DNA of 64,000 bases. It comes from Pyrenopolyporus hunteri (lineage: Eukaryota > Ascomycota > Sordariomycetes > Xylariales > Hypoxylaceae). The notes under the pieces are model-generated. The model was not told the origin of the DNA. It made no database searches and was given only the letters and a program-made list of their open reading frames with translations. The stretch covers positions 1,178,001 to 1,242,000 of the forward strand of contig CADCXC010000009.1 of NCBI GenBank assembly GCA_902806595.1, read 5' to 3'. Positions 48,894 through 59,409 of this stretch are shown piece by piece; the stretch's first letter is position 1, and every line of letters starts with the position of its first letter. The position numbers and the translations under genes were made by a program.

Positions 48894-49892
48894 ATGTCCG
48901 AAGCAACCGCCTCAACCGGGGGTCTAACCCCGGAGCAGCTCGCCACCTTCTGGCGGGACGGGTACCTGATCATCCCGAACGCCCTGCCGCCCACCACCGT
49001 GCAGGCCCTCCTCGACGAGACGCACTCCCTGCTCGAAGCCTTCCCGCTCTCCGAGCACCCCATGACGCGGTTCAGCACGGGGGAGAAGTCCGCGCACGTC
49101 GGGGACGACTACTTCCTGTCGTCGGGGGACAAGGTCCGGTTTTTCTTCGAGGAGGACGCCTTCGACGGCTCGGGGAATCTCACGAAGCCCAAAGCGCGCG
49201 CCATCAACAAGATCGGGCACGCGCTGCACGCGCTATCGCCGCCCTTCGCCGCCCTCCTCGACCCCGCGCTGAACCCGGACCTGCTGGGCGCCGGGTCGAG
49301 CGGCTGCGGCGGCGCGGCGGCGGCGGCGGCGGGGCGCAAGGAGAGCCACCCGGCGGCGGTGGCGCGGGCGCTCGGGTTCCGCGACCCGCGGTGCCTGCAG
49401 AGCATGGTCATCTGCAAGCAGCCGGAGATCGGGGGCGCGGTGCCGCCGCACCAGGACAGCACGTTCCTGTACACGGACCCGCCGAGCGCCGTGGGCTTCT
49501 GGTACGCGCTCGAGGACGCGACCGCCGAGAACGGGTGCCTGAGCTTCCTGCCGGGGAGCCACCGGTGGGCGCCTATACGACAGCGCTTCGTGCGCGCAGA
49601 GGGAGGCGGGACGGAGTTTGTGGATAATGACGGGGCGAAGTTCCCGCCGGGAGAGGGGTACGGAGAGAGGGAGGGTATGAGCGAGGATGGCGAGTATAAG
49701 ATGGGCGAGGTGAAGGCGGGTTCGTTGGTGCTGATACATGGGAACTTGCTGCATAAGAGCGAGAAGAACTTGAGCCAGAAAGGGCGGATTATTTACACAT
49801 TTCATGTCATTGAGGGAGATGGTACTAAATATGACGAGAGGAACTGGCTTCACCCGCCTGCTGGTGGATTTACAAGGCTTTATAGAGATTAA
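48894..49892 (+). CDS. Phytanoyl-CoA dioxygenase (PhyH) family protein
   Basis: Intronless 332 aa Fe(II)/2-oxoglutarate-dependent oxygenase resembling the PHYHD1 group. The N-terminus has the typical LTPEQLATFWRDGYLIIPNAL opening. The iron triad is visible as H186-X-D188 in PPHQDSTFLYT and H287 in IHGNLLHKSEKN, with R298 placed eleven residues later to bind 2-oxoglutarate. GCLSFLPGSHRW (about 214-225) is also typical. An Ala/Gly-rich, strongly GC-biased insert at about 133-148 interrupts the region before the catalytic core and is probably a disordered loop. The substrate is unknown. The gene is divergent from ECT1 across a 540-base spacer. Confidence 0.9.
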   Translation: MSEATASTGGLTPEQLATFWRDGYLIIPNALPPTTVQALLDETHSLLEAFPLSEHPMTRFSTGEKSAHVGDDYFLSSGDKVRFFFEEDAFDGSGNLTKPKARAINKIGHALHALSPPFAALLDPALNPDLLGAGSSGCGGAAAAAAGRKESHPAAVARALGFRDPRCLQSMVICKQPEIGGAVPPHQDSTFLYTDPPSAVGFWYALEDATAENGCLSFLPGSHRWAPIRQRFVRAEGGGTEFVDNDGAKFPPGEGYGEREGMSEDGEYKMGEVKAGSLVLIHGNLLHKSEKNLSQKGRIIYTFHVIEGDGTKYDERNWLHPPAGGFTRLYRD

Positions 49893-50109
49893 ATAAATGG
49901 TAACTAAGTGTATCTTGTATCAAGTAACGTACACCCATGTACTGGGTAGTCCGGGGGCCGTTGGCATCGGAGCATCGAAGCTGATGTGTTATAGTTCCAT
50001 GAGTAGTCAAATAGATAAGTCGCTTAAGTCTACTCAGTTAATTTCCCTACGGTTGCTGGATCAGCCAAGTTCACATTTACAACCACGATAAGAACCATAG
50101 CCCAACAAT

Positions 50110-51030
50110 TTAGAAATACTCTAGAGATTTCGTCATAGGGACATTCCTCTTGAAAGCCCTCCAAGCACGCCGCGTAGCATCAAACGGAGCAAAGAGCCAG
50201 CAGCCCGGCTGCCCTATCCTCGGACACTCCGACCGAACGAAGAACATGCCCTTGAACTCGGGCTTCCGGGGGATATCCCCCCTCTCCGCCATCCAGCGGA
50301 TCGAGTCCTCGATGCGGGGCTTGATGAACTCCCACCTCGTCTGCAGATAGCCCTCGGGCGACTCCGCGCCGGGGCCGTAGTCGATGTACTCGAGGCACTC
50401 GAACGAGCCGGGGACGTCGACCAGCGCGCAGGGGCGCTGGCAGCAGCACACCGGCTCGCGCAGGCGCCTGGCCACGGACCTGCCGTTGGCCCAGTAGTAC
50501 TGGGGCACGAGCCAGTAGAGGGTGTCGACGGCGGGCATGCGGCGGTAGACGTCGCCGAGGGTCAGGAGGGTGCTGTGCGTGGTGCACATGGCCATGTGGG
50601 CGATGCCCACGCGGCGGATGTGCGCCCGCAGGTCCGCGTCGACCGCCTTGAGCCACGCCGGCCACAGCAGCCGGATCCACTTGTCGTTGTCGAAGTACAG
50701 GATGTCCCTCTCCGGCCGGAACCAGGCCGCGGCCGAGAGCGCCTGCGTCCCGCGGTTGCCCCGGTACCCGCGCCGGGCGTAGTACGCTTCGGCCGCGGCC
50801 AGGGACTCCCGGCTGACTAGCACGGCGGGCGGCGGCGCGGGCTTGCGCCAGTACAGGAATCCGCTGTTTTTAAGAGCCTTGACGTGGAAGAGCCGGGCTG
50901 GGTAGTCGTCGAGGCATTGATGCCATATTATCTCCCGCAGCTCGTACGGAAGGTCGCTGAATAGCTCAAACCTCTCTAATTTCATAGACACGTCGGACAT
51001 GTTTGGCGGAGCCACGGAAAGAGGCTGCAA
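50110..51030 (-). CDS. 2EXR domain protein, function unknown
   Basis: Single-exon protein of up to 306 aa; the Met at position 11 (MSDVSMKLERFELF) is an equally good start. The first 80 residues carry the fungal 2EXR module, with FELFSDLPYELREIIWHQCL followed by a second strand region ending in an RES-type segment. The rest is unassigned, with a CCCQRPC cysteine cluster near residue 200. The 2EXR family is abundant in Sordariomycetes and Leotiomycetes and has no established function. Coding bias is GC-rich, giving opposite-strand shadow frames. The start and the family are well supported; the role is unknown. Confidence 0.8.
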   Translation of the reverse strand: MQPLSVAPPNMSDVSMKLERFELFSDLPYELREIIWHQCLDDYPARLFHVKALKNSGFLYWRKPAPPPAVLVSRESLAAAEAYYARRGYRGNRGTQALSAAAWFRPERDILYFDNDKWIRLLWPAWLKAVDADLRAHIRRVGIAHMAMCTTHSTLLTLGDVYRRMPAVDTLYWLVPQYYWANGRSVARRLREPVCCCQRPCALVDVPGSFECLEYIDYGPGAESPEGYLQTRWEFIKPRIEDSIRWMAERGDIPRKPEFKGMFFVRSECPRIGQPGCWLFAPFDATRRAWRAFKRNVPMTKSLEYF

Positions 51031-52043
51031 TGACGATATCTTTACTTAGAGTGGCGTGTTATAATCCACCCCTGGTTGTTATATCTGTTACGTACGTAGA
51101 TTAGAATTACCGGATTCCGAAGATCCTATGAGCCAGGAGGATGGAGGGAAGAGGAGAAGAGGAGATATATACCACCTACCTCTTACAAGCATGATCGGCT
51201 ATTCCATTAATTTATACGGGGTTAACTACGATTGAGTGTTACCTATCAAGCGGGGTTGCCCTCATATGGGCCTTGGTTATTGTGTTGCCCATAAGATACA
51301 CAGCCTCCAAGAGCCTATGAGTAAATATCCGCAACGCATCTAAGTTAGGGTGTGCGTCCAGGTAGGCATTTGAATATGGCCCTAGTAGTTAGCTGTGTAG
51401 GTGAGAGACCGTTTGCTTGTCAGTCTTGAGAACATACTACATGATAGGCTTCATCGTAACGCCTACTCCTAATAAGAAAACTCAAGTCCAGCTTCACATG
51501 TCACAGTTCACATTAATCTAGCATGAAGACAATTACGTGTGTCCCGAGCGCGGGTTGCATTTTCTATGAATTAAGGCCAGAGGACCCCTTACATACAATT
51601 AGGTTGTCCATTCGTCCACGCATGACGGGCCTGCTAAAAGCCGTGAATGCCAATAAGCCAAGGGTCCTCGAGCTGCGGCGTCGTTGCTCAACCACCGCGA
51701 GACCCCAAATCTCTATCTGCAAAGACCAGCACGGTCGGCACTATACTCCCTCGAATGGTTGCCGTCGTTTGCGAGACCGTAATAGAAGTGAGTAATGTAA
51801 TGAATACAGGCGAACGATCCATGTAGGCGATGTTATCCGCAGTGTTCGCAATCAATGAGAAAGAAGGCTGGCCTGTGCCTGACTGTAGTTGCCCGTTTCT
51901 GATGTCAGGTCAGGAGTATCATGAGACTTCATCCACTCGTGAGCTCATGAGAATTTGTCCTAGTGAGTTTGCCCGTCCCCGATAAGCGTCTCCGTGGCGA
52001 GTAGGAGAGATCTGCGGAGAGTTCTATGCCTTTCCTAGCGCCT
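51031..52043. other. Intergenic stretch, nothing recognised
   Basis: About 1 kb between the 2EXR gene start and the HRP1 stop. The ORF at 51523-51795 (plus) shows no family features. Confidence 0.45.
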
Positions 52044-55000
52044 CTAGCGACCATAAGGATGGAAACCCCGGCTACCGCCTCGTCCACCGCCGCGGTAATT
52101 TGCGCCCGGCTTGCCGGCGTTCTTCGGGCCCTTTGGCGCGTCGGCTGGCGGAGCGTGGTTGGGATCGACCGGGGCGGGACTCTGTTGGTGGGCGCCGCCT
52201 CGGCTGCGATGGAAGCCGCCGCGACCACCCTGGTTGAAGTTGGGCTGGGGAACGTCGTCATACATTCCCTCCCACGAAGTAGGATCCCCGCCGCCCATGT
52301 TGTTGTTGTAGCCCTGGTTATATCCACCTCGACCGCCACGACGGCCTCCACCACCGCGTCCTCCAAACATCTGCTGCTGGTTGAAGTCGTTGAATCCTTG
52401 CTGGCCTCCGTCGCCTTGGCCCTGGCCCTGGCCAGCGCCCGCATTGCCCATCATCTGATTCTGCATCTGCTGTTGCATCTGCTGCATGAGAGCCGGGGTC
52501 ATGTTGGCCATTGCTGCCATCGGGTTGTTTGGAGAATTCTGGCCGCCGCCTTGGGCCATCTGCTGCTGCAGTTGTTGCATCTGCTGCATCTGCATCATCT
52601 GCACCATGGCTGGGTTCATGGCTCCCATGCCCATGCCTCGGTTCATAACCATCTGTTGTTGCATCATGGCCATGTACTGTTGCATGCGCTGCATGTACTG
52701 GGCCATGACCTGGGGAGTCATTCCCGCTTGGCCCATCTGGCTCGCCATCTGATTCTGGGCGCCGCTTTGATCGTCTAGACCGCCCTTTCGGAACTTGTTG
52801 CGTCGTGAGGTCTCTTCTTCCTCCCGCATGTTTCCTCGCGGTTGGGCTTTCTTAACCTCGATGGGTTTGCCGTGGATTTCGAGATGCGTACTAAGGCAAG
52901 CTTCAACGCCCGCCTCGCTCTCGAACGTGACGAAGCCAAACCCGCGTGGGCGACCGGTGTCCTTATCCATCATCAAAGTGGCATCGACAACCCGGCCAAA
53001 CTGAGCGAAATAGTCTTTGAATTCCGGTTCGGTGGTCTCCTGACTCACACCACCCACGAAAATCTTACTAGTTTTCTCCTGCTCATCTCGCGGGATAGCT
53101 CGCTTCGGGTCGATCTAGACTTAGAATTAGCACTCCGTCGCCAGGGATAACGATTGTGTGGACAATGATTAGGCTCACAATCTTTCCATCCAAGAAGTGT
53201 TCCTTGACCATAACAATATTCACTGTCTTGGGGTCTTTAAACGTGAGGAATCCAAATCCTCGCGATCGGCCGGTAGCACCGTCTCTCATGACGGTACACT
53301 CCGTCACCTCACCGAACTGGGAGAAATAATCGCGTAGCGATTCTAAAGACAGAATGTTAGCAAGATAATCCGAGCGGAATCGTGAGTGCGGGGTTCCTTA
53401 CGATCAGTCGTCTCCCAATTGAGTCCACCGATGAACATCTTCCTATACGAACACTACAGTTAGCTCACATCGCATCAATGGATAATGGTTTTGAGAACGA
53501 AAAGTTAGGTAGTTGCCGAAGAACAAGTCAGAATATGCGGCTTGAGCGGACAAGATTGCTGCCTGGCAAACTTGTTGGGCTCTACACGCCTCGCCATAAG
53601 CCCGGATGGCCGGTCTTCTGACCATCGGACTTCATCGTCTATGAGGTCAACTGGTCGGTCGGGGGTCTGAGTGACGGGCAGCATTTTGTCTAGAGATGGA
53701 CAACCGGCTTCAAGTTGTGTCCTATACGAGGTAGATGGTATGCACTCCTCCTCTTCTGTATTAGGTGTGTCCGTGGTGGCTGATGTTGTGGTGTACATGG
53801 AAGTCTGGGTGGTTCAGGTGAGGTGGTGAAGATGATTGCATGGGGCCAGAGGTGTAACATCTGAGGAGCAAGGCCTAGGACGGCACTGCTCGGCAGAAAA
53901 AGAACAAGGCAGGTGATGTCTGATATGTCGAATTTGTTCTCGTCTCTTTGCTATCGTCAAGCTAGGACATGTCTTCGAGCGCTATTCGCTGCCAAATTCT
54001 CATTGTTACAGCCTCCAGAGTAACAGTCCCTCGTGAGCTTTATGAGCCTATCCCTGACGAGTGGCTACGGAAGGCAGTAGTGTGTTTCTGTACTGACTAT
54101 CGTCGAACTTTTATGGCTGGCTTTCCTCTTTTTCAAGGCAGTAGAGTGACTCCTCCTTCGTCATCATCTCCTATCTCTTCCCTGCGTTGTACCTCTTTTG
54201 AGATGTGAGCGGCTGGCGTGCTCACCCACCGGTCACGCATCTGAATGTCGGCCGACTTGGCAAGTCCATCACCAGATCATCCCTTCGGAGACAGCTAGCG
54301 AGACAGAAAAAAAGATTCTCTTGTCCACCAAAATTCGCCCCCGGCCAAAGCCCTAAGATACCAAAGCACATACTCTTTCGGCTTTCAAAGGTTTGGTCGG
54401 GAAGGTTAGATCTCTCGCGTTAAATGCTTCACGCATCCAAGCATGTCCAAGCATGGTCGAAACTTGCCCTCGATACCGGCTTTCCGGGAAAGGCGAGACG
54501 CGAAGAGGCTCTTCTGGAGCAGCCCGTGAAGTAAGAAACAAAGGGGTCTAAAAACAAATATAGGTACTTACCCATCCTCCTTAGCACCGGATCCTCGAGT
54601 GCTGTGGTACCCAGAAGCAGAGTCGTCTTGCTGGGACTGGGTGGTCGCGACGGCGTTGCTCGGGCCATTGCCTAAGTTGAAATCCACGTCGTCGTCATCA
54701 TCATAGTTCTCTTCCTGATAGTCATCACCGTAGCCATTCTCCTCGGTTGTGAAGGCCACATCGTTGTGCGCTAGATCAGGCTCGGCTCGGGTAGGAGTTT
54801 CCACAGATTGCTGCGGATTCGGCGGAGCGGGAATGGGCGCGGGTGCGGAAGTAGGAGCCGGAGCCGCTGGGGCAGCTGGTGCGGCCGGTGCGGCCGATGC
54901 TGCTGATGCCGGCGCGGCGGCAGCCTCGTTGTCGTCGTAGCTGCGAAAAGTCAGCACATCTGCAATTGCATACCAAATCCAGTGGTAGAATAGAATAGGC

Positions 55001-55117
55001 AGTGATAGATGTAATATCATCAAGCACTGCTTTGGGTGGGTAGGCAGGTAGGCAGGTAGGTGGGTGATCATACAGGTCAGCGAAGAGATCGTCCTCGAAA
55101 TTCTCGGGGTCCGCCAT
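52044..55117 (-). CDS. HRP1: Two-RRM RNA-binding protein HRP1/NAB4
   Basis: Nuclear-cytoplasmic hnRNP of cleavage factor I, acting in mRNA 3'-end formation, export and decay. Five exons: 55074-55117, 54572-54940, 53402-53442, 53179-53342 and 52044-53114 (minus strand), 562 aa, all phases closing. After the N-terminus MADPENFEDDLFADLYDDNE comes an Ala/Pro-rich then acidic low-complexity segment. RRM1 (about 138-212) has MFIGGL and RSRGFGFLTF; RRM2 (about 222-297) has IFVGGV and RPRGFGFVTF, joined by the diagnostic linker IDPKRAIPRDEQEKTSK. The C-terminal half is Met/Gln-rich, then RGG-rich, ending FHPYGR. Intron 3 (53443-54571) is 1129 bases, far longer than the other introns (64-133 bases), yet has a GTAAGT donor and a CTAAC branch site 18 bases from the acceptor. 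Confidence 0.94.
53443..54571 (-). other. Unusually long intron of HRP1
   Basis: The 1129-base intron separates the low-complexity N-terminus from the first strand of RRM1. It contains same-strand ORFs such as 53505-53798 with no recognisable domain. A structured element, alternative exon or internal promoter is possible but not visible by eye. Confidence 0.8.
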
Positions 55118-56500
55118 GGTGAAGAGTGCCGTTGACTTTGCTAAGCGCGACCGTCAAGACTCGAGGGAAGGACGAAGGGAAGGTTGACTTGGATTCGACC
55201 TAAGATATTGAACTGCAAAATGTTGCGGTTGATGCAGTAATGTTTATCTAGTTCAATCCGTCGGCCGTGTATTAATTTGTCAAAAGAAAGGATTAGAGTG
55301 GGTCATGCGAAGATGAGAAGCCGCGCAAGAGTGCCTAGTCTAGTTTGGGGAAGAAAAGAAGTGACACGGAAAATGGCGACTTGATTGAAGAAGAAGAAAA
55401 AAAAAGGTCGTGAGGAGGTGTAGATGGGAAAGAACCGTAGCCTCCTGGTCGAGATGGGATGTAGGCCGTGAGAGACCTTGAACCAATGGGAGACGCGAGG
55501 TCGACGGCAGGCAAACTCCAACTTGAGCTCTTGCCCTTGGTAGGTTAGTAAAACTTCGTTAGGTTTGGTCCGAGTGTAGGTAGTCGTGCACGGACCACAA
55601 ATTTATTTTCAAATATCCCCCAATCAGAGCGCACAAAGCTGCAGCGCCATGTGGGACTTCTATTCATGGCCGTACATACGGAGGAAGCCACACCTCGTGG
55701 AATTACCTCCCCTACGTGCATACATAGTAGGTACCATATATACCTGCCTTACCTATAGCACTCGCTGGGTACCTAGGATACCGCCTGCGTCGTATACATA
55801 TGGGTAGGTACCTAGGCAGATACCGTGGTCTCTTTCATGACTAAAGGCACGTAGCGCGCTACCTAGTGAATACATATAGGTACCTAGGTATAATAGGGCT
55901 TCATTCAAAGCACGTTTGTATATCACCTAGATACACTTCAGCACGGATTAAGAGGACAGGTACTTGGCCTACTTATGGTGTTACCATTCACCACTCCACG
56001 AGAATATACATCGCAGAGAAGTTACTTCGGATATGCCACCAACACGCACCTATTTAACTTGTACATCATATAGGTACCTCTATATATACATACATACCTA
56101 CATGTAGGTACCTACCTACCTATGTATATTGAATCAATACACCAGAAGCCCATCCATACATTACACAAAATGCAGTACATGTATGTATTAGTGCCTTATG
56201 TACCTACGTAGGAGAGAAATGTAACTGCCGAGGCTAGGAGCTGTGGCTTTCTACATGTAGCTACTCAGGTAGAATCGAGGGGCATTGTGGCACAGCATTA
56301 GCTTGAACGTTCAACGGACCTATATCTCCTGCGTCCCTTATATTATTATGTTAGTACGATATTCTGGGCAAGGTAGGTACATGTCCGCTGGCCTGACCCT
56401 TTCTCAACACCCTTTCTCAACACCCGTAACAGGAGTGAATTTCTCCCTTCGCAAACAACAATGTCGCCGTAATCAATTGCTTAAACAATTTCCATCTACC
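55118..56500. promoter_or_regulatory. Divergent HRP1 / GYP1 upstream region
   Basis: A 1.4-kb spacer between divergent genes. It carries the second-densest set of AGGTACCTAGGTA palindromes in the window (55804-55816, 55877-55890, 56070-56125) and a direct repeat of TTTCTCAACACCC at about 56400-56425, close to the GYP1 start. No gene is seen within it. Confidence 0.5.
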
Positions 56501-58705
56501 ATGTTCTCCTCCTCGGGTAGCGGCAAGAAGCCGCCCACCCAACAGGTAAGCTCCCCTCTCCCCTCTCCCCAATTCCCCCCGAAGCCTGCTCCAAGAACAT
56601 TGTTTGATTGTTGACCATGACGTAGGAAATGATCCAAGTCGGTGAGTGTAGCTACCTACTCAATCTATAATACTACCGCGACGCGCTTATACGGCGCTCA
56701 TGTTGACGTGGAAGAAACAAGCTTACTGACTTAGGTCACTTTCCTCGACAGACAGGTCTGAGTAGGTTACTCGTCGCTTTCTGTCGCCGAATATCGCTGA
56801 GGCGGCGCCGTTGCTAAGATTGAACCAGGTCCGCGTCGCCATTCTGGCGTGCCCAAAAAGAGGGCACAGCGAAGAGACCAAGCCGAGATCCTAACCTGGT
56901 CGTCGGGGCTGCTTATTCTCACGCAGATATGCTCAAGTTTGACAATTTGTACGTTTCTGGAGTTCCGCTTTCTGTTTGCTTCCGAGGCTGACTTGGCGAC
57001 CCTGTGCTAGGGGTATCTCTGGCTCCTCGTCGCGACCGAGATCTCCTCCCTCCTCCCCACCGAAGACCCGAACTAGCGATGTCAGTTCGCCGCCGCCGAG
57101 GGCCTCGTCTGGCTTGTCGTCGCCGCCGCTGAAGTCGTATTTTAATTTCTTGTCGAACACAAATCGAGATTGGGATGTTGGAGATCCTGAGGTGCCAGAT
57201 GGGGAAGATATTCTTGGATACGAAGATGACGACGGAGACGACTTTGGCCTTCCGAGCTTGTCGAATATGCAACGGCGGTCGCGACGAGAAGCGGCAGCTC
57301 AGAACAATTCTTCTTCAAATACCCAGCCGACCCCGCTAGAGACAGCGTTTGGCCTCTCAAATAGACGTTATTCGAATAGTGCCGACATAGCGATCGAACG
57401 ACCAGCGCCAACATATCCAATGCCGAAAAAATCCGAAGGGAAGATCCTTAGGCCGCAATACAAAGATATCCTCAAAGGTTAGTATCACGTACTATCTCAT
57501 AGCCTGCTCGTTAACTCGTTCAAAATAGATCCGGCCAACGCCCTGCATCTTATTGATCATCCTTCGACACCGGCCAACGCAACCCCGAAGGAAATTGATG
57601 CAATCAATTCTCGCATCACAAAGATCAACAAATTCAAGAAGATCCTCCAAGCTAGTACAATACCCTTGACGGATCTAAGAGCTGCGGCGTGGAGTGGCGT
57701 TCCTGAAGAAGTCCGGGCTATGACATGGCAACTCTTGTTGAGCTATTTGCCAACTAGCAGCGAAAGGCGTGTCGCAACACTTGAGCGAAAGCGCAAAGAA
57801 TATCTCGACGGAGTGCGCCAAGCTTTCGAACGGGGAGGCGCCAATCCCGCCTCTAACGGTCGATCGAGAGGTCTTGACGAAGCGATATGGCATCAGATTA
57901 GTATCGATGTCCCCAGAACGAATCCCCACATCGAGCTCTACAGCTACGAGGCAACGCAACGATCCCTAGAACGAATACTATACCTGTGGGCGATTCGGCA
58001 TCCCGCAAGTGGCTACGTACAAGGGATCAACGACTTAGTGACTCCCTTCTGGCAAGTCTTTTTGGGCGCTTACATCACGGACTACAATATCGAGAGCGGC
58101 ATGGATCCGGGGCAATTACCGAAGGCCGTGCTCGACGCTGTAGAAGCCGACTCCTTCTGGTGCCTAACGAAGTTGCTCGACGGAATCCAGGATCATTATA
58201 TCGTCGCCCAGCCAGGGATCCAGCGGCAAGTTGCCGCGCTTCGTGATCTTACCGCTAGGATCGATGAAGGGCTTGCAAAGCACCTCGAAAGCGAAAACGT
58301 TGAGTTTATTCAGTTTAGTTTTCGCTGGATGAATTGCCTTCTCATGAGGGAGATTAGCGTCCGAAATACTATTCGGATGTGGGATACCTATCTGGTATGT
58401 CGTCCCCCTGGGTCCCGGATGGCCGTTTGTATGCTAACCACACGTAGGCTGAGGAGCAAGGCTTCTCGGAATTTCACTTGTATGTGTGCGCGGCTTTCCT
58501 GGTCAAGTGGTCAGCCAAGCTTGTCAAGATGGATTTCCAGGAAATCATGATGTTCCTACAGGCGTTGCCAACTCGCGATTGGACTGAGAAAGACATAGAA
58601 CTTTTGCTTAGCGAAGCCTACATTTGGCAGAGTCTATTTAAAAATTCGTCTGCTCATTTAAGGGGCGGTCCTGCTCGAGCTCCGACAACCAACCTGCAGT
58701 TATAA
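56501..58705 (+). CDS. GYP1: Rab GTPase-activating protein GYP1 (TBC domain)
   Basis: Stimulates GTP hydrolysis by Ypt1/Rab1-type GTPases in Golgi traffic. Six exons: 56501-56545, 56626-56641, 56927-56948, 57011-57477, 57529-58394 and 58448-58705; 557 aa, all phases closing. The N-terminus MFSSSGSGKKPPTQQEMIQV is built from a 45-nt and a 16-nt exon, followed by a 22-nt exon (DMLKFDNL) and a long Ser/Pro-rich disordered region. The TBC domain runs from about 270 to the end, with WSGVPEEVRAMTWQLLLSYLP, the arginine finger in IDVPRTNP (I-x-x-D-x-x-R type) and the glutamine finger in YVQGINDL, then FSFRWMNCLLMREI. The large exons are certain. The three small 5' exons are inferred from splice signals and phase and could be revised. 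Confidence 0.9.
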
Positions 58706-59409
58706 GAGTATAGTAAACCTCGCTACGCTTGATACCATGTATCTCCACGAATCGGCCACTTCTAGACACGACTATTCGGAGCCCATAAAGGCGTTTATCG
58801 ATCTTAAAGCTGCAAGTTGGTTGAAAACATTCACTTGCGAACAGCCACCCTATACCCTTTCGATAAGAGCGTTCTACGATCCTAGGCATTTCACGACCTA
58901 GCCACTCCTCTACGGGGGAGTACCGCATATTTTCCCCTAAAACGTTCGGTGTCTTTGGGGATAGCTGCATCTTTTCAAGGGGGCCGCCCCGGGATCGTCG
59001 TCGTACGGGAACACGCTGGGTTATAGTCTAGTCCAACATTGACGCCTTTCATATAGGATTGCTTTGATCTGGGGATTGTCATTGCGGTTGACTACTGGCT
59101 GTAGAGACCCTCCACATCAAAATGATACACTGCGAGCGCCGGGGAGATAGCCGCCATATGTACCTAATATGAGTAGGCATCTTGAATCAACAGAGCGTAG
59201 CTAAAAAGCCACTGGCGTAGTCCAGCGGATGAAAAGCGGCGCGTCCCATTCTCTGTGCTTCTACGGATCATGATTAAAATTTAATAGTATCTGATTGGAT
59301 GCCATTGACTAATGAGTGTCTAGGTAACTAAAGTGCTTATGCAATTCTCTAGCCAATCTAATACTCTAATATCGAGTGCACTTTCTTCGAAGACTGAGAA
59401 AGAGTGGTC
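58706..59409. other. Intergenic spacer between convergent genes
   Basis: A 700-base spacer between the GYP1 stop and the flavin oxidoreductase stop. No gene or distinct repeat is recognised. Confidence 0.5.

Noticed and set aside
49233..49853. 206-codon minus-strand frame opposite the PhyH gene
   Set aside because: Arg/His/Ala-rich composition typical of antisense GC-rich DNA; it lacks any motif.
56770..56899. Protein-like 43-codon stretch inside the GYP1 intron
   Set aside because: It begins after a stop and ends in a stop, and cannot be joined in phase to the neighbouring exons; the direct junction 56641 to 56927 closes the gene perfectly.
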